Assembly (NCBI GenBank): GCA_039621445.1
Contig: CP154956.1
Coordinates: 32,151,437-32,215,436, forward strand
Origin: Euglena gracilis
Lineage: Eukaryota; Euglenida; Euglenophyceae; Euglenales
Reading direction: 5' to 3'
Length of the DNA: 64,000 nt
A program made the position numbers and the translations under genes. This document shows positions 41,751 to 52,647 of the stretch, in pieces (the first letter of the stretch is position 1; every line of letters begins with the position of its first letter). The notes beneath the pieces were generated by a model. It saw only the letters and a list, made by a program, of their open reading frames with translations, had not been told where the DNA came from and ran no database searches.

Positions 41751-42312
41751 AACGAACAGCACGCCCAGCCTCTAACACCCAGGGATTACTCGACGCTGCG
41801 TGCCGCAAAGTTTTTTCACGCGCCCATAGGGCCTGTCAGTACAACAAATTGAGGTGCGCTGGAGGAAACAATTCGTTGGGCAGATGCTCACACACCGTTT
41901 CTTGAAGCGGACTTCGACACACAACTACGGCAGGCCGCCTCTACAGAGCAGCCAAAGCAAGCAGGACTCCACACCCGCCACACCACCAACGCAGCACGCC
42001 AGATCCGCAACGACGCCCCCGAGGGCCGCAGAGCGTGAAAGACAGCGGACAACGAAATCACAGCCCCACCCGTCATCAACACACAGACCTTAAACGGCAC
42101 CGAGCCCTGCCACCTCCCTATTGCCTGCCCAACCACTCTGTCTCTGACCTCGCGCATTTTACCATTCTCTCGCTCCCCTTTACTCGCCCCCTTTACCTTC
42201 CCTCCCTTCCCAGTTGCCTCTGTACATAGCCTTACTCCCCTGAACTCTTCAAACCCAGTAGGCTGTGCCACTGGTCGGTGGATTCGGTTCGCCCCACCAC
42301 CGTTGTTGTTGT
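41751..42312 (+). other. LINE1 3' untranslated region
   Basis: No gene. The terminal 125 bp, including GTGCCACTGGTCGGTGGATT and CGCCCCACCACCGTTGTT, are shared with LINE2 and mark the 3' end of the family, probably the region recognised by its RT. Confidence 0.65.
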
Positions 42313-42427
42313 CTTTTTATAACACTTTCTGAGTGTCTTTTTTTTTCGCATATCACATGTCGGACAAGTGAGAGCCCCACCAGGGGTATAGTTTGAAGCT
42401 CCGAGTTCGACAAAACTGTGACATTTC

Positions 42428-43423
42428 ATGAGAAGGCGTTGGAGCCGAGACAGCACAGAGGAGGAGGAAGGAGAAGGTTTCCTTGAAGCAGATGAGAACT
42501 ATCTCAAACGCAGGTGGTGTTCTTCGTATGTGAGCCCGGAACGACGTCGCCAACTGCGCTGGGAACAGAAGGAAGCTGACAGGAGAAGAAGAGCTGAGTA
42601 CTGGGGAAGACAGACCAGAAGTCGCAGCAGAAGCCCTGACAGAAAGAGATTCAATGTGCAAAGTGGTGGAAACCCTCCAGACAGGAGGAGTGCAGCTGAG
42701 TTCCCTTCAGACTGGAGGAGGCCTGACCAAGAGAGACAGGTCAGAGATTCTTCTGCACAGAGAAGACCCCTGCAGCAGCAGCAGGAGTATGAGCAGCAGG
42801 TGGGAGACTACCCAGCACAGGGAAGATCCCTGCAGCATCAGCAGGAGTTTGAGCAGCTGGAGAGAGACTACCCAGCACAGAGAAGATCCCTGCAACAGCA
42901 GGAGTATGGGCAGGAGAGAGAGTACCCTGCACAGAGAAGGTCAGACACTGTACATCTGCCATGTGGGGTTATTCCATGGACTACGTTTTATCAACTGCCT
43001 CAGCCTTCTCCCAGTTTGTACTCCTCTGCTGCAGCATCTGCCACAGGTCATCAGGTGCCCCATCCCCAGTCTGTGATGTATACACCAGCAGCTGCAGCCA
43101 CAGCAGGCCTTTCAGGACAAGCTGCAGTTTTGCCTGGCCAGGGCCAGACAATGCCTGGTCAGAGCCACATGTATGTGGCCCCCCAGCCTGTTTACTATGT
43201 GGACCCCTCTGGGGAAATGTCTGCAGACCTACCCTGGTGGAAGTACCAGCTGTTGATGGGCCATTCGGTGGAGCTCAATGCCATCCCCCCAGGAATTGTC
43301 AACTCCTCAACAGCAGGTCCTCTGCCCAACCAGCCTCTGGAGGGCCTGGGGTCAGCACACCCCCCACTCTTACCAAGAAGGAGGAGGAGCCAAAGCCATT
43401 CAGGGAGAGAAAAGGAGGACTGA
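42428..43423 (+). CDS. LINE2 ORF1-like protein, Arg/Gln-rich
   Basis: ATG at 42428. The N-terminus is basic with RS-type stretches (RRAEYWGRQTRSRSRSPDR). Then come Gln-rich repeats of about 20 residues built on YPAQRRSLQQQ (42745-42940), then a Pro/Ala/Gly-rich part. No known domain. Basic and low-complexity, as expected of a gag-like RNA-binding ORF1. Its 3' end overlaps another frame (43278-43721) that may be its true continuation. Confidence 0.5.
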   Translation: MRRRWSRDSTEEEEGEGFLEADENYLKRRWCSSYVSPERRRQLRWEQKEADRRRRAEYWGRQTRSRSRSPDRKRFNVQSGGNPPDRRSAAEFPSDWRRPDQERQVRDSSAQRRPLQQQQEYEQQVGDYPAQGRSLQHQQEFEQLERDYPAQRRSLQQQEYGQEREYPAQRRSDTVHLPCGVIPWTTFYQLPQPSPSLYSSAAASATGHQVPHPQSVMYTPAAAATAGLSGQAAVLPGQGQTMPGQSHMYVAPQPVYYVDPSGEMSADLPWWKYQLLMGHSVELNAIPPGIVNSSTAGPLPNQPLEGLGSAHPPLLPRRRRSQSHSGREKED

Positions 43424-43721
43424 CAGCTCTGGAGCCTCAGCCTCCACTTCAACAACCTCCAGGGCCAGCTCCTCTTCTGTTTCCTCATCAGACAGTGATG
43501 ACAAGGAGTTGTTGGACTTGCTGAAAGAAAGGCGACGTAAAAGGAAAGAACAGCAGCAAAAAATGAAGAAGCGGACCACAGACAGGGGGAAGAAACATTC
43601 CCATTGTGTTGCTCAGTGCGTGTTGAAGACCCCCCCCCGAGATTTTCTGCAGCAAAAGTCCAGGAGAGGGGAAGATATACCCCCCCAACTTCAGTTGGAG
43701 CAAAACTCGGCCATGAGTTGA
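43424..43721 (+). pseudogene. LINE2 ORF1 continuation, Ser/Asp and Lys/Arg-rich
   Basis: In a different frame from the preceding ORF, this part reads ASSSSVSSSDSDDKELLDLL, followed by KERRRKRKEQQQKMKKRTTD. The composition suits a basic ORF1 tail, so a frame change around 43400-43450 is likely. Ends at TGA 43719-43721. Confidence 0.4.
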
Positions 43722-44020
43722 TTACCCCCCTTGCCCTGGAATTCGGGCCTGATCAAGGACAAAGGGCATCCCAAACCCCAGTGATGGAAAAAGGTACCCC
43801 CAGAAGGGAGAAAAAACCGGCGTTGCAAGAAAAAAGACGGCCAGCACCAGGAGGTCCATACAAAATTTTCTCTGTCTTTGACACAGAGATTTGGAAAGTG
43901 GAAGGCCAGTGGTTAAACCCAACAGGCGTCATGTTTGACGAAAAAATGCCGGGAGCCGAGGTCTGGTCCGCCCAATTCCCCGGAAAATGCTCCACTGCAG
44001 GAAACCTCTTTCAGCAGCTG
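43722..44020 (+). pseudogene. LINE2 inter-ORF coding segment
   Basis: The frame open from 43604 contains GPYKIFSVFDTEIWKVEGQW, then NPTGVMFDEKMPG, WSAQFPGKCST and LFQQLEGKI. This looks like protein but has no recognised domain. The next frame picks up SSWKEKFLHQRQERRQQGG at about 44020 after one extra base. Confidence 0.35.
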
Positions 44021-44758
44021 GAAGGAAAAATTCCTGCATCAGCGGCAGGAGCGACGGCAGCAGGGGGGTACGCTGGTCCACGAGCGGGTGGCACGTAAAC
44101 TGACCAGAGTCGTGGACCAATGGCAACAGATGGGACGAAATCGTGACATCCCGGCCAAGGGCCGTTGGGGGATGCTCTTTTCTGGTGACATGAACCCCCT
44201 GCCTGGACCAACGGCGGGCCCGTGTAGGGAATATGATCTCCTGCATGTCCTGGTGGAACAACAAGTACAAGACATGTTCAAAATACGTGCGGATGAGGAG
44301 CTTGCAAAAGGACCAGACGGGACGTCAGCTCTCTTTAAGGAAAGAGAAGCTTTCTGGGTACAGTGCACCCTGTGTGGCTGGTCAAGGCAAACAATAAATT
44401 CTGGGTGGTGCTTGTCCCACGTACAGCATTGTACAGAATTACAAGACTTTCTTTGCGGCCCGGGGAACACATTGCTGCAGGTGCCAGAAGAACACCTAGC
44501 CACAGGCAGGGAAGGTGTGGCTTTCGGCGGTGATGTCCCCTTGAACCCGGGCCCCAGGAAGGAATCTGAAGCTCACAAAAGTAAAGCACGTGCCCATGGG
44601 AAAACTGGGAGGGGAGAAGCTGTTCTGACCCATGGTGACGTGGAGCAGAATCCAGGGCCGGTGGAAGGCAGTATGGAAGTGGACTTGGGGGGGTGTCACT
44701 CCTTACAAGGACCGTGTCCCAAAGGTTTGCGCCCTTCATGGGATGAAATTGCACATGA
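44021..44758 (+). CDS. LINE2 ORF2 N-terminus with three 2A-like motifs and a zinc finger
   Basis: In one frame: LFSGDMNPLPGP (44175-44210), a zinc-finger-like CTLCGWSRQTINSGWCLSHV with QHC (44361-44430), VAFGGDVPLNPGP (44517-44555) and GEAVLTHGDVEQNPGP (44616-44660). Only the last fits the full 2A consensus DVExNPGP; the others look like degenerate duplicates. LRPSWDEIAH follows, aligning with LSPSWMEIS of LINE1, and then the frame changes near 44758. LINE1 has one 2A motif at the equivalent place. Confidence 0.65.
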
Positions 44759-45535
44759 CCGAAGGCACGTTGACAGTGGTCCCCAGAGGAGCGCTGGGGG
44801 ATGTGGCACGAACCCTGACACTCTTGTTCAGACGATTACGGCAAGAAGGCTCTTGGGAGGCCTTTCACTCTTTGTGGTGTTTTCCAAAGGCAGTCCTGGC
44901 AAGCACTGGTCAAGGTGGACGATCCCACTGGGCCAGAATTGGGCGGCTGCTGTGTACCAGAGCCAAGGCGTACCTGGAAAAAGACGTACATGAATGCTGG
45001 GAGTCGTCCAGGCCGTCGGAAGCGAATTTCGGATCCAGCGTCAAAACCCGATCAGCAAAAAGTAAAGAGGAGGAAATCCAACAAGAAGCCTTTCTCAACA
45101 GAATGCAGAAACTGGTGGAAAGAGGGGCAACGGCAAAGGCGTGTCAGGCAATGTTGTCAGACGGAGTCCAAGATGCAAATGATGCAAAAATTCGTGAGCG
45201 TTTGCGTCTGCTTCACCCATCAGAAGATCCGCCCGGGAAAGGGCCCCCCGATGGAAGAGTGCGCCTGCCAGTCCCTGAGGGACAAGAAGGAGACGCCCAC
45301 ATGAAAAAGGCCGTGAGACGGGCCATTCTGTCCTTCAAAAACGAAACAGCAGGAGGACCGAGCGGGCTACGTGCTGACCATCTCAAAACATTGATCTCCG
45401 CACAGGCTGCAGGCTGTGGTGATGATTTACTGGAAGAAATCTCCGTCTTTGTCTTCTCGGCAATCCAACAAGGTCTACCTTTGGAAATGGGGTCCATCTT
45501 GGCAGGAGCACGACTGACGCCTTTGAGAAAGAAGA
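44759..45535 (+). pseudogene. LINE2 RT N-terminal region
   Basis: MTEGTLTVVPRGALGDVART, then FPKAVLASTGQGGRSHWARIG, GGPSGLRADHLKTLIS and GARLTPLRKKK, collinear with LINE1. The frame ends at TAA 45559 unless one base near 45535 is skipped, after which it continues PQTDAAGNVMLHTG into the palm. Confidence 0.75.
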
Positions 45536-47674
45536 AGACCACAAACAGATGCTGCCGGTAATGTGATGCTACATACAGGCAACGATTTGCAACACGAAGG
45601 AACCAGGCCAATTGCGGCAGGAGAAGTTTTAAGACGATTGATTGCAAAAGTTCTGTTAAAAGAAGCCACTGTACGAAACACGCTGATTGACGGGCTGCCT
45701 GGGCAAGTCGGTGTAGGCCATTCTGACGCTTGTGCTCTCACCAGTATTGCATTGCAACAAATTATTCAAGGACTGCAAAAGGCAGGGAAAACAGAATGGG
45801 CTGTTCTGCAGTTGGATTTTGCAAACGCCTTCAATCAATTGAAACGGGAACCCATGTTACATCAAGTGCGACAGCAGGTACCACACATGACAGCTTGGAT
45901 TGAATCATGCTATGGTTCACATTCCCCTTTGTATTGTGGAAACACAAGCCTGAGGTCCAAAACGGGAGTTCAACAAGGGGACCCTTGTGGCCCGGCTCTT
46001 TTCTGCATTGCGGTGCAACCTTTGGTCAACAAAATTGCAGAAATGGTGCCATGGCAGTGCTGGTACCTGGACGACTGCCATCTAATTGGATCCATGGAAC
46101 AGCTGGATCGTGTGGTGCGCATGCTCTTGGCAGACGGTCCTGCAATTGGGGTCAGTCTCAACATGGACAAATGTCGGCTGTGGGGCCCAGCCGTCAATGA
46201 TGCCTTTCGCAGACTGCCACAGGGAAGCACTGTGTTGCAACGAATACCGGCAACATCCTTTGTGGAGGGATCTGGAATCAAAGCCCTGGGGATACCTGTG
46301 ACGTACCCGGGAGATGACACGTTTGCGCGATCCATTTGGCAGGACAGATTGAAAGCTTGTGAAAAATTGTGCTACTTGCTGCAGTTCATTCCTTCTGGCC
46401 ACATTCGTTTCCAGCTGTTGCGCCAGTGCATTGCCAGCAGCAAAGTAAATGATCTTCTGCGAGGAACACCGCTGAGCTCTTCTGAAGATATGGTACGGCT
46501 CTTCTCTGCCCTGGTGCGTACTCGTTTGAGCAACATTGCAGGGAGACAGCTCACTGAAGCTCAATGGGAGCAATCCACCATCCCCATTCGACTGGGAGGC
46601 CTGGGCCTGCAAGATGCAACAAAGACCAGGCCAGTGGCCAGATGGGCTGCAATTTTGGATTTTTGCAAAAGAGCAGAACACAGTGTCTCGTTCCCGAAAG
46701 AATTTGAGCTGTTACCATCAGACTTCGTTCTGACAGGTCGCACAGTTGAACAAATCACGGGGGAGAGTCATTTGACAACTTTGATACTACAGGACTCCAA
46801 TCGGATTCCTCACCTGGGGAAAGTGGAAAGTTCCCAGAAATTCTGGAATGACAAGCTCTCTGAGAAACGAGGAGCTGACCTGGTAACGCATTCCACCGGG
46901 GCTGACAAGGTGCGCATTTTGAGCCAACAGAAACCTCATGCATTGGCGTGGGTGGCAGCAAACCCTTGTGCAGCAAAAAAGACATTGATGCCCCCAGGTG
47001 AATTCCGAGCAGTTCTACAATGGACTCTGGGGATGACTGTTGTAGCTCCACACGAAGGTTTGGAGGCAAAGTGTCCGCGATGTGAGACAGTGATGGATGA
47101 TCAAGGGAATCACCTGGTTTGTTGCGCAAAAAACAATTTGGCACGGCGACATGCAGGAATTCAAAACTTCATCCTACAGCTGGCACAGGCGGCAGGCTAT
47201 ACTGCTCGGCGTGAAGAGGGCACTGGAGATGGAAGACGACCTGGGGATGTTTTCATCACTAGGTTCGATGCAAACGGCCCAGCTGCAATAGATGTCTCAG
47301 TGCGGCATCCACTGGCGCCGTCCCATCCAGTGACTGATCAAAGCTGGGAACGGTGGCATGAAAGACAGGAGAAAGAAAAAGTGACAAAGTACAAAGATGT
47401 TTGCAGCAGGCTGGGATGGTCATTTGTGCCCCTGATCCTGGATTGTTTTGGTGGCATTGGAGATGAGGGCAGAATCTTTTTGGGGACCTGCATCAGAGCC
47501 ATCCTGGGGCAGAAGGAGCCCTGGGAAAGAAGATCCTGCGAAGCAGAGTGCTGGCAAGGACTAAGCATTGTGTTGGCCCGAGAAGTGGGTCGACAACTGT
47601 CGTGGGCTCAATGCCTGGGATCTGAAGATATGCAAAGTCCTGTTCTGGCGCATCAACCTTATAATCTGGATTAA
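45536..47674 (+). CDS. LINE2 ORF2, reverse transcriptase and restriction-like endonuclease
   Basis: The longest intact LINE frame here (703 codons from 45563). RT motifs: RPIAAGEVLRRLIAKVL, VLQLDFANAFNQLKRE, SKTGVQQGDPCGPALFCIAV and WYLDDCHLIG. Thumb: GIKALGIPVTYPGD and IPIRLGGLGLQDA. C-terminal finger: CPRCETVMDDQGNHLVCC. Nuclease: RPGDVFITRFDANGPAAID and VSVRHPL, then WSFVPLILDCFGG. Catalytic residues look intact in both enzymes. It ends NLD-TAA. It would support target-primed reverse transcription if translated, but the upstream frame changes prevent a complete protein. Confidence 0.85.
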   Translation, partial: RPQTDAAGNVMLHTGNDLQHEGTRPIAAGEVLRRLIAKVLLKEATVRNTLIDGLPGQVGVGHSDACALTSIALQQIIQGLQKAGKTEWAVLQLDFANAFNQLKREPMLHQVRQQVPHMTAWIESCYGSHSPLYCGNTSLRSKTGVQQGDPCGPALFCIAVQPLVNKIAEMVPWQCWYLDDCHLIGSMEQLDRVVRMLLADGPAIGVSLNMDKCRLWGPAVNDAFRRLPQGSTVLQRIPATSFVEGSGIKALGIPVTYPGDDTFARSIWQDRLKACEKLCYLLQFIPSGHIRFQLLRQCIASSKVNDLLRGTPLSSSEDMVRLFSALVRTRLSNIAGRQLTEAQWEQSTIPIRLGGLGLQDATKTRPVARWAAILDFCKRAEHSVSFPKEFELLPSDFVLTGRTVEQITGESHLTTLILQDSNRIPHLGKVESSQKFWNDKLSEKRGADLVTHSTGADKVRILSQQKPHALAWVAANPCAAKKTLMPPGEFRAVLQWTLGMTVVAPHEGLEAKCPRCETVMDDQGNHLVCCAKNNLARRHAGIQNFILQLAQAAGYTARREEGTGDGRRPGDVFITRFDANGPAAIDVSVRHPLAPSHPVTDQSWERWHERQEKEKVTKYKDVCSRLGWSFVPLILDCFGGIGDEGRIFLGTCIRAILGQKEPWERRSCEAECWQGLSIVLAREVGRQLSWAQCLGSEDMQSPVLAHQPYNLD

Positions 47675-48349
47675 AGCACAACTTGCAGGAGGACACAAAG
47701 AATGTTTCCCGCAGACTGCTGAAAATCAAAGGCTCCTGCTGAGACCGTCCCACAACAATGATGAACAGCAGTATAGTATGTAAGCAACATACCACAATTT
47801 GGGACAGCAGCCAGAACCGACAAAGATCGGAAATCCAGCATATGACACACAAAAATCAGGTATGAGAATACTTCATCAGCTCCTCCGGTCCCCCCATCAC
47901 CGGCCCATCACCCTTGCTCTATAACAAACAGCTTGCATTTGCATTGCACACGATTCTCATCGTATCCGACCCAGAAACGATGAGTCACAAAAGCCTGGTC
48001 TGAAAACACTTCATCTTCACGCAGGAAGACAAAACAGGTTTTGGCCCACCAAGCTGGCCCATCCTGGCACCATGTAATTTGAGGCACCACCAACCACTCG
48101 AGTGAGTTATGACCGACAAAGATTGGAAATATGACACATGAGACACAAAAAAGATCAACAACGGCCCTCTAATCCTGTGACAGATATCAAGTTGTGTATT
48201 GTAAAAAAAATTTTATAAGCTCGCCCCCTTTACCTTCCCTCCCTTCCCCGTTGCCTCTGTACATAGCCTTACTCCCTTGAACTATTCAAATCCAGTAGGC
48301 TGTGCCACTGGTCGGTGGATTCGGTTCGCCCCACCACCGTTGTTTCTTA
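47675..48349 (+). other. LINE2 3' untranslated region
   Basis: No gene. Two short related segments (TGACACACAAAAATCAG near 47842 and ACATGAGACACAAAAAAG near 48134) suggest an internal duplication. Positions 48226-48349 match the LINE1 end at 42186-42312. Confidence 0.6.
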
Positions 48350-48350
48350 T

Positions 48351-49070
<720 letters not shown>

Positions 49071-49260
49071 GGGAGCTTGAGGTCTGAGGGCACGGACCTC
49101 TGGGCTGATGAACAGACGGAGGTAGGAACTGTTCACCCCTGCCTCCCCTGCCCATCGGTATTTTTGTTCGGTACCCGGAAAATGTTCGGGTCCCCCACTC
49201 CCCGCGCCAGATTTTTGCTTGGAATGTTGAGCAAAGTAAGCAAAGGGTCATGTAACAGTT

Positions 49261-49376
49261 GGCGCGACAACAACTTTACTCCCGACCCTTCGCTTTGCAT
49301 ACCCCCCATGGAACTTTTGGCGCGACAACAACTTTACTCCCGACCCTTCGCTTTGCATACCCCCCATGGAACTTTT
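49261..49376. repeat. 58-bp tandem duplication
   Basis: GGCGCGACAACAACTTTACT...CATGGAACTTTT occurs twice head to tail (49261-49318, 49319-49376) with no visible differences. Confidence 0.9.
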
Positions 49377-49394
49377 GGTCCAAGCGAAAATCAA

Positions 49395-49706
49395 AACCCA
49401 AAATTTCTGTGCACAAGCCAAAATTTTAGTCGAAACAGGGTGTTGAAACGCCCTCTTTTCCGCAAAGGACTTATACCCACCCCCCTCTTGTCCCATGCCA
49501 AGAACCCCATCAAAATTATGACCGCTGACAACAGCCCCATGTGCGGTGGTGACTTGGGATACATTTTGGACATAGTCCTCCCCATTATCCCAAAGCACCA
49601 CACACACCCTCAACAGTTCCAAAATTTTCTGGGTACTTGGGCATTCGAGGCGAATATCGCCGGGTCAGATGTCATACTGGGTTTTCCGTTCATACGGCAA
49701 CACTGA
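49395..49706 (+). pseudogene. Retropepsin-like protease remnant
   Basis: TSQNFSRNRVLKRP, GLIPTPL, NPIKIMTADNSPMCGGDLG and GSDVILGFPFIRQH follow the order of the aspartyl protease C-terminal half (flap ADNS, then DVILG.PF). The expected catalytic D-T/S-G before SQNF is not visible; LCTSQNF stands there. Dead fragment. Confidence 0.45.
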
Positions 49707-50529
49707 TTGGTGGTGGACTGTCCTTCACACGGTTTGCGCACGACCCCCCACACACACACCACACCCCCAAACTTGACCCCCATGACGTCCCCCAGGATGT
49801 CCCCCTGCATTTCCACAACGTTTTCCACAACCGAAAGCACCGTTTCCTACCCTAGGGGAAAGAGAAAGCTGCCCCCCTACCCACCGCACTTTTACCGCTC
49901 TGCACGTTTCGCTGAGTTCCCAGGAGAAATCCCAAAGGCCTGAAGAAATTTCGGTGTCCAGTAGCCCAGTTGCACAACTTTTTTGTTTTCCACCAGGTGT
50001 GTCGTTTTCGGACACCCCCCAGCAGCTACCCCAACCGACACTAACTTATGCACTGACACCCATACAAACGCGCACCACAACCACCAACCCACCTACCAAT
50101 GCGCTCACTGTTGGAGTATCTCCGCTTACCATTATTTTGATTGTGGATGTCTAGTTGAGTGTTCCAAACTAAACCGATGGAATCCCGCAACCGGGAATTT
50201 TTGCCCCCCTACACTTGGTATCGGTACCCTTACCCTTGGCAATGGTGCAACCGGTACGGATATACACCACACTCGGTAGTTTTTCACAGCTCAGGAATAC
50301 GCTTGGCAGTTTTTCGCCATTCGCAAATGTGAATCAAGCACTACAGTGCAAAGGCATAGGCTCCTTTTTCGGATTTGCGCATAGCGCTCCCTATGCACCT
50401 ATGGCGCTCTGCACACACCCCGCGCATATCGCGCTTAACGCACATAGTGTGAATCCGGCGCATATCGCGCATTCCGCGCTATCGCGCATCACTGATGATT
50501 GGGTATATGCCCAACCCACCCATGCTCCC
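49707..50529. other. Decayed retroelement interior, no gene recognised
   Basis: No conserved domain on either strand. At 50390-50490 the word GCGCATA(T/G)CGC recurs about five times, a local short repeat. Confidence 0.4.
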
Positions 50530-51251
50530 CCTGGATTGTGTCCTATGGACATGTGTGTGGACGATTCAAAATTACGTTTTTCTGTGGTACAGCGTGTTTC
50601 CCTCCTTGAGGATGTTGAGCAGATCTCCAAGTACACCAAGGACATCTAGAACGCTTTTCAGTTTGGTCAATATCGAATTTTGAAACATTGGTTTTCAAAA
50701 ATCGCCGATATGCCGGATTCCTTTGATTTGACCTTAGAAATTGATCCATTCTCCTCAAACGCGCATTCGCGATTACCGCGACATTGGTCGCAACATTCTA
50801 ACGTTTTTGATAAGTTTTTGGGAGACAAAATCCTATGGATGCATCCCCCCCTAAAACTTATCCCTCTTGTCGTAAATAAGATTTTCCAGGATCAAGTGCG
50901 AGGCGCATTACTTGTTCATGTGAATGCCGAAGCGGAATAGTTTCACAATTTGACTTACATCACATTTTATTGGTGGGACCTAACAAACGATGTTCCTCTA
51001 TTTGAGGATTATGTGGAGTGGTATTACCACCTTTTCAAGAAATCAATTTTCGCGTTTGTTTCTTTGATGCTTTCAATGTCTGTCAGTCTCCACCCCTGAA
51101 TGTTAGTGCGTTGGATCATACCGGTCATGTGGGAGCCGATGCGGCTTTTCTTCATAATGCCGCTAGGCACCACCGTTCAGCCCCCACTGTGGTTGATATG
51201 ACCCACGAACAGGTTTCCGCTGTCATTGAAAGTGCAAGACAGCAGAATTAA
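50530..51251 (+). pseudogene. Second Dam-like methyltransferase domain (decayed retroelement)
   Basis: Reads LEIDPFSSNAHSRLPRHWSQ, then FDKFLGDKILWMHPPLKLI, VVNKIFQDQVRGALLV, closely following the Dam-like domain of the LTR retrotransposon (LLWMNPPFSKI). HPPL replaces NPPF, so the catalytic motif is lost. A TAG follows at 50938-50940, and after a frame change the remaining LPPFQEINFRVCFFDAFN can be read. It lies downstream of a protease remnant, as in the LTR element's family, but with no methyltransferase of the C5 type. Confidence 0.55.
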
Positions 51252-51397
51252 TTAATCAGAATTTTGTACACGCATCAGTCGCAAATTTTCTGATGTTTTG
51301 GAGAATCCTGTTTACGCCTGCGATATAGATCCTGCTATTCAAGAGTCCAAAGGGGAGCGGGTGTCCACCCTCCCTCTGTGAATCAGGCGACGGAGTG

Positions 51398-51622
51398 GTG
51401 TTGGCGGCGGCCCCTCGGCTGCGGCGCCGGGCGGGACCAAAAAAGACCAACCGCTGAATCTTCCGCTTTGCGGAAGTTCCCAAGTTAAGTTCAATGGACT
51501 GCCTCTCTGTAGGTGGGTCCAAGCCTGAACATCTCATCCATCAAGCTGTCAAAGTCTTGTGCATTCAAATATCAAGGATAAGAAAAGGAAAGACACCACA
51601 AGGAGACACCCAGAAAACTGAA
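51398..51622 (+). repeat. Direct repeat, left copy
   Basis: Pairs with 53567-53790, offset 2169 bp. Its first part is also present in the repeat at 24476-24530. Confidence 0.8.
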
Positions 51623-51656
51623 GTGTTCATGTCTAAACCACTACCAGAATACCAGA

Positions 51657-52647
51657 ATGCCAGAATCAGAATACCAGAATGCCAAGGCCAGGAGGATGAA
51701 TGTCAGTTGGATGACGGAAGAAGATCACTCGAAAGTGAAGGAAGTGACAGAGTGGAGCTGGAGCAGATGGAGCGTCCGACTTCCAGAAGAAGGCTGGAGA
51801 TTTGCATTGACAGTGTGGGATGGCCAAGAAGAAGAATACGAATCAAGGAGGACAGCTCCAAACTATGAAGGTGCAGCTGAAGAAAAGGAAGAGCCAATGC
51901 AGCCATTCAGGAGGAGAAATGTGCTGATGGAGACCATATCAGAGCCAAGAGAACCAGAATCAGGACCAGCTGCAGATTAGGAGTACTACGAGGTGGACGA
52001 GCCAGAGACCCAGCCAAGACCAAGTGGAAGAGGAAAAAAAAGGATCAAGAGGCAGTACATCTCCGAGGAGTACACCATGCGCTGGGAATTCATAGACCTG
52101 ATCCTGGACAAGTTCAACATTCAGCCAGAAAGGGTGCAAGAAGCATTTGCAACAAATGGAAAATGCAAGATTCCACACGTTCTGGACAAGGGAAGACAAT
52201 GCATTTGCGAAGACATGGACAAGAGAAAGGATATGGGCCAATCCACCGTGGACGCTGATGAATCAAGTCATCCTCAAGAGCATCGCGGACCAGGTGCAGG
52301 AGATGGTGCTGATAGCACCTGAGTGGCGTATAACAACATGGTGGCCAGTGCTGCAGAAGATGAAGAAGAAGTTCGTCATCTTCGAGGAAGGAACCCGGTT
52401 CTTTAAGATCTGGGATCAGCAGGCGGGACAGATGCAGCCGACTGGGCCATTGCGTTGGCCAGTCCGGGCGTGCTTGGTCCAGTACCGAAGATTCCAGGAG
52501 GAGACCCTGAAGGACATGCCCCCAGGAGATGAAGGAGCAACGTCCCGAGCCCGCAGGAGAAGTGGAGATGAACGTGGACTCTCCGAGGCGAGCAAGAGGA
52601 GATACCGTCGACAGCGGTACCATTGGTTGGCGGAGACGTCGGAATGA
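51657..52647 (+). pseudogene. Third Dam-like methyltransferase domain
   Basis: The frame from 51657 (acidic/basic region) passes one TAG (51978-51980) to YISEEYTMRWEFIDLILDKF and QEAFATNGKC. Then a frame change near 52170 leads to RFHTFWTREDNAFAKTW, RIWANPPWTLMNQVI and MVLIAPEWRITTWWPVL. This is the best match in the window to phage Dam enzymes, with an intact NPPW. The C-terminus is basic (RARRRSGDERG). Ends at TGA 52645-52647. Confidence 0.6.

Larger units (their letters stand above)
39676..42312 (+). mobile_element. LINE1, 3' part (after the LTR retrotransposon insertion)
   Basis: Continues the RT frame interrupted at 27224 and ends in a 3' region whose last 125 bp (42186-42312) match the end of LINE2 (48226-48349). 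LINE2 begins immediately afterwards. The two parts total about 5.3 kb. Confidence 0.8.
42313..48349 (+). mobile_element. LINE2, second full-length copy of the same LINE family
   Basis: It starts with the family leader (TATAACACTTTCTGAGTGTC) directly after the 3' end of LINE1 and ends with the shared 3' motif before the TA/CT microsatellite. Contents: an SR/Q-rich ORF1, a region with three 2A-like motifs and a zinc finger, RT and restriction-like endonuclease. At least four frame changes interrupt it. Confidence 0.75.
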
